This document shows positions 1 through 7,400 of a DNA stretch of 10,312 bases, piece by piece. Position 1 is the first letter of the stretch. Each line of letters starts with the position of its first letter. The position numbers and the translations under genes are program-made. The notes below the pieces were generated by a model, which saw nothing but the letters and a program-made list of their open reading frames with translations, ran no database searches and was not told the origin of the DNA. The DNA lies in contig DNAU01000158.1 of the NCBI GenBank assembly GCA_003491925.1, forward strand, positions 2,264-12,575. Reading direction: 5' to 3'. Origin of the DNA: Chloroflexota bacterium. GTDB lineage: Bacteria > Chloroflexota > Dormibacteria > Aeolococcales > Aeolococcaceae.

Positions 1-2
1 AG

Positions 3-488
3 GACCACCTCCGGGAGGACCACTACCGGCGCTTCCTGAAGCCATACGAGCACCTGGCCCGCCCGTTCGGAGCGGACGGCTTCGGGCGGCGGGCGGAGTC
101 CTTTGCCCGCTTCTTCGGCACCCCCAGGTTCCTGGTCGGCCAGACCGTCATCGTGGCCGCCTGGATCGCGGTCAACGTGGTCGCGATCTTCCGCTGGGAC
201 CCGTATCCCTTCATCCTCCTCAACCTGATGTTCAGCCTGCAGGCGGCATACGCGGCGCCGCTGATCCTGCTCGCCCAGACCCGGCAGGCAGACCGCGACA
301 AGGCGCAGGCCGACGCCGACGCCCAGCACCGGGAGACCGTCGCGGCCGCCACCCTCGGCCGGCAGCAGATGGCCCAGCAGGGCATCGAACTGCTCCGCCA
401 GCTCATCGACGAGAACACCCACCTGACCCAGCAGATCGAGGAGCTGACCGAGAAGATCCACGGCAAGCTGGTCGCGGCGCCCGGGTGA
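3..488 (+). CDS. DUF1003 family membrane protein (5' end outside window)
   Basis: The reading frame is open from base 3 to the TGA at 486-488, so about 161 C-terminal residues are present and the start lies upstream of the window. Family features visible: a 'FARFFGTPRFLVGQT' stretch leading into a first membrane segment (VIVAAWIAVNVVAIF), then the hallmark 'WDPYPFILLNLMFSLQAAYAAPLILLAQTRQADRDK', which is a second membrane segment followed by a charged cytoplasmic tail. The last 55 or so residues are rich in Gln, Glu and Ala with heptad-like spacing and are probably helical or coiled coil. This order matches DUF1003 proteins, small two-TM proteins of unknown biochemical role found widely in bacteria. 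The gene lies 74 bases upstream of the glycosyltransferase gene on the same strand, so co-transcription is possible but not shown. Family assignment is confident; function is unknown. Confidence 0.88.
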   Translation, partial: DHLREDHYRRFLKPYEHLARPFGADGFGRRAESFARFFGTPRFLVGQTVIVAAWIAVNVVAIFRWDPYPFILLNLMFSLQAAYAAPLILLAQTRQADRDKAQADADAQHRETVAAATLGRQQMAQQGIELLRQLIDENTHLTQQIEELTEKIHGKLVAAPG

Positions 489-505
489 GCGGCGGCTGAT
501 CGCCG

Positions 506-519
506 GCCGGCTCGCCGGC
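506..519 (+). terminator. GC hairpin after DUF1003 gene (weak terminator candidate)
   Basis: GCCGGC, a 2-base TC, then GCCGGC form a perfect inverted repeat 18 bases after the DUF1003 stop codon. Allowing a physical loop, about five GC pairs remain. No T-tract follows, so intrinsic termination is uncertain; in DNA this GC-rich such palindromes also occur by chance. Confidence 0.25.
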
Positions 520-562
520 AGCGTGGCGCGTCCAACTCGTGGCGGCTCTATCCTTCGCACGC

Positions 563-2110
563 ATGGCCACGCCGGCGGCAGACCCGCCCCCCCGACTCTC
601 CGTGGTGATCCCCACCCGCAACGAGGCGGAGGGGCTCGGAGCACTCTGGACGCGGCTGGCGGCAGCCCTCACCGGCATCGACGCAGAGGTCTGCTTCGTC
701 GACGATAGCGACGATGCGACCCCCGCCCTGCTCGCCGGCCTCCAGGCCGAGCGCGCCGACGTCCACTGCCTGCTGCGGCACGGCGCGGAGCGAGCCGGCG
801 GGTTGAGCACCGCGGTGGTCGCCGGTCTCCACCTGGCGCGCGGGGAGCTCGTCTGCGTCATGGATGCCGACCTCCAGCATCCACCGGAGCTGATCCCCCG
901 GATGCTGGCGGCCGCCGGCGCCGGTGCCGACCTGGTGGTGGCCAGCCGCTATGTGTCAGGGGGGAACGCCGGCGGCCTCGCCGGTCTGTCCCGCCACCTG
1001 GTCAGCCGCGCAGCGGGGGCCGCCGCCCGGGTGCTCTTCCACGAGGCGCGTCAGAGCACCGATCCGCTGTCCGGATTCTTCCTCTGCCGCCGGCGTCTGA
1101 TCGACGGCATCGAGTTCCGCCCGGTGGGCTTCAAGATCCTGCTCGAGCTGCTGGTCTGCGTTCCCGGGATGCGCGTGGTGGACATTCCGCTCCGGTTCCA
1201 GGCCCGGGCCGCCGGCAGCAGCAAGGCCAGTGCCCGCCAGGGTCTGCTCTTCCTGCGCCACCTGATGTCGCTCTTCCTTCAGGTCGACGGATCCGCGCGG
1301 ATCTGGAAGTTCGCACTGGTGGGAGTGTCCGGGCTCGGGCTCTTCCTGCCCAGCCTCTGGGCGCTCTCGGGGCCAGGCGGCGTCCCGCCACTGCTCGCCT
1401 TCCTCCCCGCCTTCGCCCTCAGCTTCGGCTGGAACGCCTTGTGGAACCGGCTGTGGACCTTCGCCGACCAGAGGCGGCGCCCCCGGCAGGGTGACGTCCG
1501 CGTCTTCCTCACCCGAGCCCTGCTCGCCAGCCTGCTGGTGATGTACCCCTGCTTTGCCCTGCTCTGCCTGACCAGCCTGCCCCCCCTCGCCGCGGGGGCG
1601 CTCGCGGCTGTGGCGGGGATGCTGGCCAACGGCCTGATCAACCGCCGGAGCACCCGCCTGGCGCCCACCATCTGGGGTCAGGTGGCGGTGGATGCCGGGG
1701 TCCGGCTGGGGCTCACCCGTCTGGCCCGCGCCGTCGCCGCCGACCGCGCCGTGGCGCTGCCCCCGGACCCCGGGGTGGGCAGCGCGACGGTGCCCTCGGA
1801 GCTGCTCGTGCGGGTGCGCCGCAGTCGCCGGGGAGCGATCTGGACCGAGAGCGCCTCGCACCGCGCTCAACGCCGGCGCGGCATCGGTCTCACCTCGTAC
1901 CTCATCCTCCCGGTCATCGACGGCCGCGGGCTCGCCGGGATCGTGGTCTGCGAGCGGCGGGCGGCTCGACCCTTCGACGCCTCAGACCTGGAAACGGGGT
2001 TGCACGCCGTCGACGACCTGGTGGTGGCCCTGGCCGGGGCCGGCCTCGCCCACCCGATCGGCCCCGCTCCGCAGGCGGCGGAGGCCGAGCCGGACACCGC
2101 CGCGCTCTGA
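563..2110 (+). CDS. Glycosyltransferase family 2 fused to GtrA-like membrane domain and C-terminal GAF-like domain
   Basis: Numbering is from the ATG at 563 (515 aa). Residues 12-240 are a GT-A fold transferase of the dolichol-phosphate-mannose synthase type: the opening strand 'SVVIPTRNEAEG', the metal/nucleotide motif D101-A-D103 in 'CVMDADLQHPPEL', and 'STDPLSGFFLCRR' at 165-177. Such enzymes move a sugar from a nucleotide donor to a polyprenyl-phosphate carrier at the inner membrane face. Residues 248-365 resemble GtrA, with about four hydrophobic segments and 'FGWNALWNRLWTF', the usual N-x-x-W-x-F-type loop; GtrA proteins are proposed to flip lipid-linked sugars. Residues 405-492 look GAF-like ('SYLILPVIDGRGLAGIVVCE' then 'RPFDASDLE'), an unusual addition. 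A GTG at 539 would add eight residues; neither start has a clear ribosome binding site, so ATG is preferred. The sugar and final glycan are unknown. The gene converges with the S49 peptidase gene. Confidence 0.87.
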   Translation: MATPAADPPPRLSVVIPTRNEAEGLGALWTRLAAALTGIDAEVCFVDDSDDATPALLAGLQAERADVHCLLRHGAERAGGLSTAVVAGLHLARGELVCVMDADLQHPPELIPRMLAAAGAGADLVVASRYVSGGNAGGLAGLSRHLVSRAAGAAARVLFHEARQSTDPLSGFFLCRRRLIDGIEFRPVGFKILLELLVCVPGMRVVDIPLRFQARAAGSSKASARQGLLFLRHLMSLFLQVDGSARIWKFALVGVSGLGLFLPSLWALSGPGGVPPLLAFLPAFALSFGWNALWNRLWTFADQRRRPRQGDVRVFLTRALLASLLVMYPCFALLCLTSLPPLAAGALAAVAGMLANGLINRRSTRLAPTIWGQVAVDAGVRLGLTRLARAVAADRAVALPPDPGVGSATVPSELLVRVRRSRRGAIWTESASHRAQRRRGIGLTSYLILPVIDGRGLAGIVVCERRAARPFDASDLETGLHAVDDLVVALAGAGLAHPIGPAPQAAEAEPDTAAL

Positions 2111-2119
2111 CCTCGCGCG

Positions 2120-2134
2120 CGCTCAGCCGGAGCG
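2120..2134. terminator. Hairpin between convergent genes (possible bidirectional terminator)
   Basis: CGCTC, loop AGCCG, GAGCG form a perfect 5-bp stem in the 26-base gap between the two convergent stop codons. A wider inverted repeat, GCTCTGA (2104-2110) and TCAGAGC (2137-2143), encloses it and includes both stop codons. There is no T-run on either strand, so the terminator role rests on position and symmetry only. Confidence 0.35.
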
Positions 2135-2136
2135 AT

Positions 2137-2967
2137 TCAGAGCAGCACCCGCGGTGCCCGGAGCCAGCCCTCGACCTCGGCGATCCAGCGCACCCCGGGG
2201 GGCCCCATGCCGGCGCCCGGAACACCGAGGCGCTGCAGGACGGACCGGCGCGGGCCCATCCTGACCAGCCGGCGATGGGGCAGGCCGGCGAGCTGCTGGG
2301 CCTCCCGCAGAGCCGCTTCCTCGTCCTCGCAGATGGCGTCGACCAGGCCGACGCTCACCGCCTCGACACCCAGCCAGACCTCGCCCGTGGTCACCCTCGC
2401 GAGCCGGGCGTCATCGAGTCCTCGGGCTCCGGCCACGGCACCGGTGAAGCGCCGGAAGATGGCGTCGACGAGCTCTCGCTCCTTGGCCTGGTCCGCCTCG
2501 GTCGGCTCACGCCAGGGGGCACCCAGGTCCTTGAACGGCCCGGTCTTGGTCACCTGAACGGAGGTGCCGAGACGACGCAGGGCCTCGACGGCGACCGGCC
2601 GCACCGAGATGACGCCGATGGAGCCGACGATCGCCGAGGGGAAGGCCAGGATCCGGTTCGCCCCGCAGGCCGCGAAGTACGCACCGGACGCCCCGGTGGT
2701 GCGGATCCAGGCCAGCACCGGCTTCTCCCGGGCCAGTCGGCGGACGGCGAGGTAGATCGCCTCCGACTCGGCGGCGCTGCCCCCCGGGGAGTCGATCTCA
2801 AGGAGGACCGCCCGCACGCGCGCGGAGCGCCGGGCCTCGGCGAGGGTCCGGACCAGGTCGCCGGTCCTGACCGCCCCACCGATCACCCCCCGCAGAGCGA
2901 TGACCGCGATCCGGCGCCGGTCCGCGGCGGCGGCGAGCCGGTGCAGCCCCGATGGCTCCTCGGACAC
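2137..2967 (-). CDS. S49 family serine peptidase, short SppA-like form without membrane anchor
   Basis: The 276-aa product has the core of family S49 (signal peptide peptidase A/protease IV), Ser-Lys peptidases that degrade leftover signal peptides and some membrane or cytosolic peptides. Seen: 'AVIALRGVIG' at 21-30, the substrate-binding 'LLEIDSPGGS' at 55-64, the nucleophile Ser94 in 'TTGASGAYFAACGANRI', then 'GSIGVI' at 115-120 and the general base Lys146 in 'TKTGPFKDLG'. The Ser-Lys spacing of 52 equals that in Bacillus subtilis SppA (Ser147/Lys199). The product starts with charged residues and no hydrophobic segment, so unlike typical SppA it should be soluble unless held by a partner. 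The GTG at 2967 has GGAG just upstream, though very close. The gene is 64 bases downstream of the zinc-ribbon gene on the same strand, so they may share a transcript. Physiological substrate unknown. Confidence 0.88.
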   Translation of the reverse strand: MSEEPSGLHRLAAAADRRRIAVIALRGVIGGAVRTGDLVRTLAEARRSARVRAVLLEIDSPGGSAAESEAIYLAVRRLAREKPVLAWIRTTGASGAYFAACGANRILAFPSAIVGSIGVISVRPVAVEALRRLGTSVQVTKTGPFKDLGAPWREPTEADQAKERELVDAIFRRFTGAVAGARGLDDARLARVTTGEVWLGVEAVSVGLVDAICEDEEAALREAQQLAGLPHRRLVRMGPRRSVLQRLGVPGAGMGPPGVRWIAEVEGWLRAPRVLL

Positions 2968-3031
2968 GTCTCCGATCGTACCGGATGGAGCCGCACCGGC
3001 CCACGTTCCGAGGACCAGCGCTGCCGGCCGG

Positions 3032-4312
3032 TCAGTGCTCGGCGATGGTGCGCGCCTGCTCCGCGGCAGCCGTGGTGGCAGCTGCGCCGACGGACGCGGA
3101 GCCCTCGACGACCCCGAAGACGTTGCCGTCGACCCAGGTGCACATCGAGGTCATCTCGCCGCTCAGGGGGGCGCCGCAGTGGAAGCTCACCCTGTCGGCG
3201 GTCTGCACCGAGATGACGGTGAGCAGGTGGGAGTCGACCTGGCTGAGGTCCGAGGCGGTCAGGGAGGTGTTCACGCTCTCCAGGAAGAGGAAGTAATCCG
3301 GCTGGATCCCATCCGCGATCCCGTCGGACGAGCCATAGAAGCCCACCACCGTCTGCTCGAGCCCGGAGTTCGCCGCGACCGCGTGCGCCTCGATCTCGGA
3401 TTCGAGGGCATTCCCGGCAGCCGTCAGCTCCGGGTTGGTGTTGGGGGCGACCCCACCGAGCGTCAGCGGGTTGGTGAGGGTGTGGGTCCCGGAGCCGACC
3501 CCCGTCGCCAGCCCGTTCATCAGGTAGATGAAGATGCCGGCCGTGATCACGACCGCGATCACCGAGAGGAAAAAGATCTGGACCCCGACCCGCGGGCGGC
3601 GCCCGGACCGCGCCCAGGCCGCCGCGGGCGGAGAGCCAGAGGCGGGACGGGCCCCGGGGGGGAGGTACGGAGCCGGGGGCGTGTAGGTCGCGGGCTGGAC
3701 GTCCCAGGCGGAGGACGGAGCCGGCTTCTGCTCGCGGACACCCCAGCCATGACCGCCCCCGTCGTCTGCGGCGCCGGCGGGCGGCGGCTCGGGAGCGAAG
3801 CCGGCCGGAGTGCCAGCGGCCAGGGCGGAGCCGGCGCCCACCTCGAGGTGAAAGGCGAGCGGACCACGCGGAGCGGCGGGCACGTCCGGGGGCGCTGCGG
3901 GCGGAGGGGGCGGCACGGCTGCGGCGGTGCCGCCGTCGCACCCGGGCGGCGCCGGCGGCGGCGCGGCCCAGCTGCGCGATGCCGGCCGGACCGGCAGCGG
4001 GGTCTGGGCTCTGGGCAGGCCGGTCCACCCGTCGGACGCCCACTTCTGCAGGGTGCTGGGAGTCAGTCTCTCGGCAGGCCAATGGCCGTTGCCGCCCGAG
4101 GCGGAGTGGGGGGCCGACGCGTAGTCGGTGGGTGGCGTCGAGGCTGGAGCGGCCTGGACGGCGGCCTGCCCATCAGCGCCATAGATGGCGAATCCACCCG
4201 AGGTGTCGCTGGGCAGGGAGCGCGGCTCGAGGGGGGCGGAGCAACTCCGGCAGACGGACGCGAACGTCGAGTTTGCCGTCGCGCACGACGCACAGATCTG
4301 CTGGGACACCAC
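3032..4312 (-). CDS. Zinc-ribbon, proline-rich, single-TM protein of unknown function
   Basis: Not a family I can name. The 426-aa product, counted from GTG 4312, has four parts. Residues 7-24 form a zinc ribbon with C7-x2-C10 and C21-x2-C24. Residues 30-240 are low-complexity Pro/Ala/Gly sequence with poly-Pro runs, probably disordered. Residues 244-266 (FFLSVIAVVITAGIFIYLM) are one membrane helix preceded by RSGRRPR, so the N-terminus should be cytoplasmic. Residues 267-426 are an outer domain with two cysteines, C379 and C391, in 'FHCGAPLSG...MCTWVDGN', a pattern reminiscent of C-terminal domains in actinobacterial membrane proteins. Start choice: GGAGGAGG lies 7 bases before GTG 4312, an excellent ribosome binding site, whereas the ATG at 4423 would only add a non-conserved-looking leader. 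The tandem GTG at 4309 is also possible. The arrangement suggests a membrane sensor or scaffold, but that is inference. Confidence 0.78.
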   Translation of the reverse strand: MVSQQICASCATANSTFASVCRSCSAPLEPRSLPSDTSGGFAIYGADGQAAVQAAPASTPPTDYASAPHSASGGNGHWPAERLTPSTLQKWASDGWTGLPRAQTPLPVRPASRSWAAPPPAPPGCDGGTAAAVPPPPPAAPPDVPAAPRGPLAFHLEVGAGSALAAGTPAGFAPEPPPAGAADDGGGHGWGVREQKPAPSSAWDVQPATYTPPAPYLPPGARPASGSPPAAAWARSGRRPRVGVQIFFLSVIAVVITAGIFIYLMNGLATGVGSGTHTLTNPLTLGGVAPNTNPELTAAGNALESEIEAHAVAANSGLEQTVVGFYGSSDGIADGIQPDYFLFLESVNTSLTASDLSQVDSHLLTVISVQTADRVSFHCGAPLSGEMTSMCTWVDGNVFGVVEGSASVGAAATTAAAEQARTIAEH

Positions 4313-4330
4313 GACGCAGCCTCCTCCCGG
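4313..4330 (-). promoter_or_regulatory. Strong Shine-Dalgarno deciding the start of the zinc-ribbon gene
   Basis: Read on the minus strand, the bases just before GTG 4312 are GGGAGGAGG followed by the 7-base spacer CTGCGTC. This is the best ribosome binding site in the window and argues against the longer frame opening at ATG 4423. Confidence 0.65.
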
Positions 4331-4432
4331 AACGGGTGAACGTGCTGCCAGGCTACTGATGGGTGAAAGGGCGGACCGTCCCCATCGGAGCAATGAGGCC
4401 ACTGCGTTACCCTTGTGAAACATCGCTCCGAA

Positions 4433-4445
4433 CGCTGCGACAGCG
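4433..4445 (-). terminator. Small hairpin downstream of dnaE2 (weak terminator candidate)
   Basis: CGCTG, loop of three, CAGCG form a perfect 5-bp stem about 30 bases after the dnaE2 stop codon, in the 162-base gap before the zinc-ribbon gene. Only a broken T-rich stretch follows on the minus strand. It may end or attenuate the dnaE2 transcript; evidence is weak. I saw no convincing promoter for the zinc-ribbon gene in the rest of this gap. Confidence 0.22.
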
Positions 4446-4474
4446 CCGGCAGCAGAGGTGGCGTTGCAGTTGCG

Positions 4475-7400
4475 TCAGCGGTAGTCGTGGGATGTGGGCG
4501 GCCACGCTGGAGGGTCCCCGGAGTGGTCGGAGGCCCGGAGCGGACGCCCGTCGCCATCGAGAGCGGTGACCTCGGCGACCAGCAGGTTGCGCCGTCCCGC
4601 GCTCACCTCCAGGGTCCCCTCGACCATCAGCAGGGGATGGGAGTTGGCGACCGCGCGGGTGCGGCGCGCCACCTCCGGCCGGAAGACGAGGTCGAGGTGG
4701 GCGCCCTCGTCGGCGAGGGTGAAGAAGCGGAAGCCCCGGGCCGAGACCGGAGCCTGGCGGGCGATCACCAGACCGGCGACGGTGATCCGGGACCCATCGG
4801 CGAGCTCGCTCACCCTCGCCAGCGGGGTGCAGCCGAGCGCGTCCAGGGCGGATCGCAGCAGGCTGACCAGATGCGGGCCGGTGCTCACCCCGAGGACCGC
4901 GTAATCGGCGGCCACCCGGTCTCGCTCGGTCATCGGTGGCAGCTCGGGAGCCGGGGCGGGCAGCTCCAGGAGCAGCCCGGACGGAGGGGCGGGGCTCACC
5001 GGAGCGGCGACGACGTGCCCGCGACCGCGCGGCGGCCCCGGCGCCGGGGACGGAGCAGCGCGGGCCCGAAGGCGGCGGCGGGACGGCAGCGAGCCCTCCG
5101 CCGCGGCCAGCTCCCAGAGCAGCTCCCGGCGGGGCCGCCCCGGGTGGACCCGGTCGAAGGCCCCGCAGCGGACCAGCTGCTCCATGGCCGGGCGGCTGAG
5201 CCCCGTGTGCCGCCAGAACTCCCCCACCGAGCCGGTGGCGCCGGCGTCGACGGCCGCCTCGCAGGCGGCCCGGCCGACCGAGCCGAGCCGGGCGACGTAG
5301 TTGAAGCCCAGCCGCACGCCCCACGCGACACCCACCCCAGCGGGCAGGCCCGCCGGGGAACCCCGGGGAGGCTGCGTGGGGTCCCCCCCTTCTCGAGAGG
5401 GGCTCGCCGCCCCTCGGCGGCCCGGCAGAGCCGGCTGCTCGCCTAGTCGCCGGGCCGTGGGCCCGCCGTCCCGCCATGGGGATCCCGCAGCAGGCCGCGT
5501 GGGCTCGTCATCCTCGATGCGCTCCACGGTGCAGCGGGCCCGGCTCCGGATCACGTCCACGGGGAGGGTGCGGATGCCGTGGCGCTTGCCGTCGTCGACC
5601 AGCACCGAGGGATGGTAGAAGCCCATCGGCTGGGCGTTGAGCAGGGCGCAGAGCCAGTGGGCGGGATACTCGAGGCGCAGCCAGGCGGTCTCGTAGACGG
5701 TCCGCGCGAAGGCGGCGGCGTGCGACTTGCAGAAGCCGAACTCGGCGAAGCCGGCGACGCTCCGGAAGAACTTCTCGGCGACCTCCTCACCCAGGCCGCC
5801 GTGCTCCGCGCAGCGGCGCACGAAGCCGTCGTGCAGCGACTGCATCTCCAGCCGGGAACGGTGCCGGTTCATCGCCCGCCGGAAGCGGTCGGCCTCGCCG
5901 GCGCTGTAACCGGCGAGATCCATGACGATGCGCAGGATCTGCTCCTGGTAGAGGATGACCCCTTTGGTTTCGGACAGAATTGGCTCTAAGCTGGGGTGGA
6001 GGTAGGTGACCGGCTCCAGGCCCTGGCGGCGGCGCAGGTAGGGGTGCACGGCGTCGCCCTGGATGGGCCCGGGCCGGATGATGGCGACCTGGACCACCAG
6101 ATCGTTGAATTCCCGTGGCTGGGACTGGTACAGCGCCTGCTGCTGAGCGCGTGACTCGATCTGGAAGAGGCCGATGGTGTCGACCGCGCAGATCATGTCG
6201 TAGACGCGCGGATCGTCGAGCGGGAGGGCGTCGAGGTCGGGGCGGACGCCATGGCTGCGCTCGATCAGGTCCAGGCACTCGGCGACCGCGGAGAGGGTGC
6301 GCAGCCCGAGCAGGTCCATCTTGATGAGGCCGAGGTCCTCGACGTCGTCCTTGTCGAACTGGACCACCACCCGGCCCTCCATGGTGGCGCGCTCCACCGG
6401 GACCACGTCGACGAGCGGCTCGCCGGTCACCAGCATCCCGCCGACATGGATGGAGAGGTGCCGGGGGGTGCCCTCGATGGCACGCAGGATCTCCAGGAAC
6501 TGCCGCCAGGGCAGGGCTCCGCTGGCGGCGTGCGACTGCAGGCCGGCCGCCTCCAGGGCGTCCTCCACGCCCCCCTCCCGCCAGCCGTCGACGGACTTGG
6601 CCAGCCGGTCGATGATCGGCTCGGGGAAGCCCATCGCCTTGCCCACCTCGCGCACCGCGAGACGGGGTTGGAAGGTGACCACGTTGGCGACCATCCCGGT
6701 TCGCTCCGCCCCGTACTTCTCGTAGACGTGCTGGATCACCTGCTCGCGGTGGTCGGTGGAGAAGTCGATGTCGATGTCCGGCGTCCCCTGGTGGTCGACG
6801 TGGAGGAAGCGCTCGAAGAGGAGGTTGTGGGCGATCGGGTCCACCCGGGTGATGCCGAGCAGATAGGCGACGATCGAGTCGGCGGCGCTGCCCCGCCCCT
6901 GGCCGGGGACGCCGTGCTCCCGGGCCCACGCCATGATCTCGTGGACGATCAGGAAGAACTCGGCCAGATTGGTCCGCTGGATGACGTCGAGCTCCATCTG
7001 CAGCCGCCGGGCCACCTCGGGGGTGAGCGGCCGGTAACGGAGCCGGACCTGGTCCTGGCAGAGCCCGTAGAGGACCGAGAAGGGGGTCTCGCCTGCGGGG
7101 ACGGGGAAGCCGGGGAAGCGAACCCCGGTGAAGTCCAGGTCGAGGCTGCACTGCGCCGCGATGCGGGCGGCATGGTCGAAGGCGCCGGGGAAGCCGGGGA
7201 GTCGCCGGCGCAGCACGGCCTCGGGGAGCAAGCGGTGCTCGCAGTTGGGCAGGAGCAACCCGTGGGCCGCGGCCCGGTCGAGGGTGGTCCGGTGGCGGAT
7301 GGCGGTGAGCACGTCGAGCAGCGGCTTGTCGTCGCGGGTGGCGTGGACGGGGGTGGCGCTGGCGACCAGCGGGAGGCCGGCCCGCTCGGCCAGCTCGGCG

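Noticed and set aside
956..1870. 304-codon minus-strand frame opposite the glycosyltransferase
   Set aside because: Shadow frame; the + strand has conserved GT2 and GtrA motifs.
2275..4339. Long + strand open frames antisense to the S49 and zinc-ribbon genes
   Set aside because: Arg/Gly/Pro-rich shadow translations without motifs; the minus-strand products carry catalytic, zinc-binding and TM features.
4313..4423. 37-residue N-terminal extension of the zinc-ribbon protein from ATG 4423
   Set aside because: The strong GGAGGAGG 7 bases before GTG 4312 indicates the downstream start.
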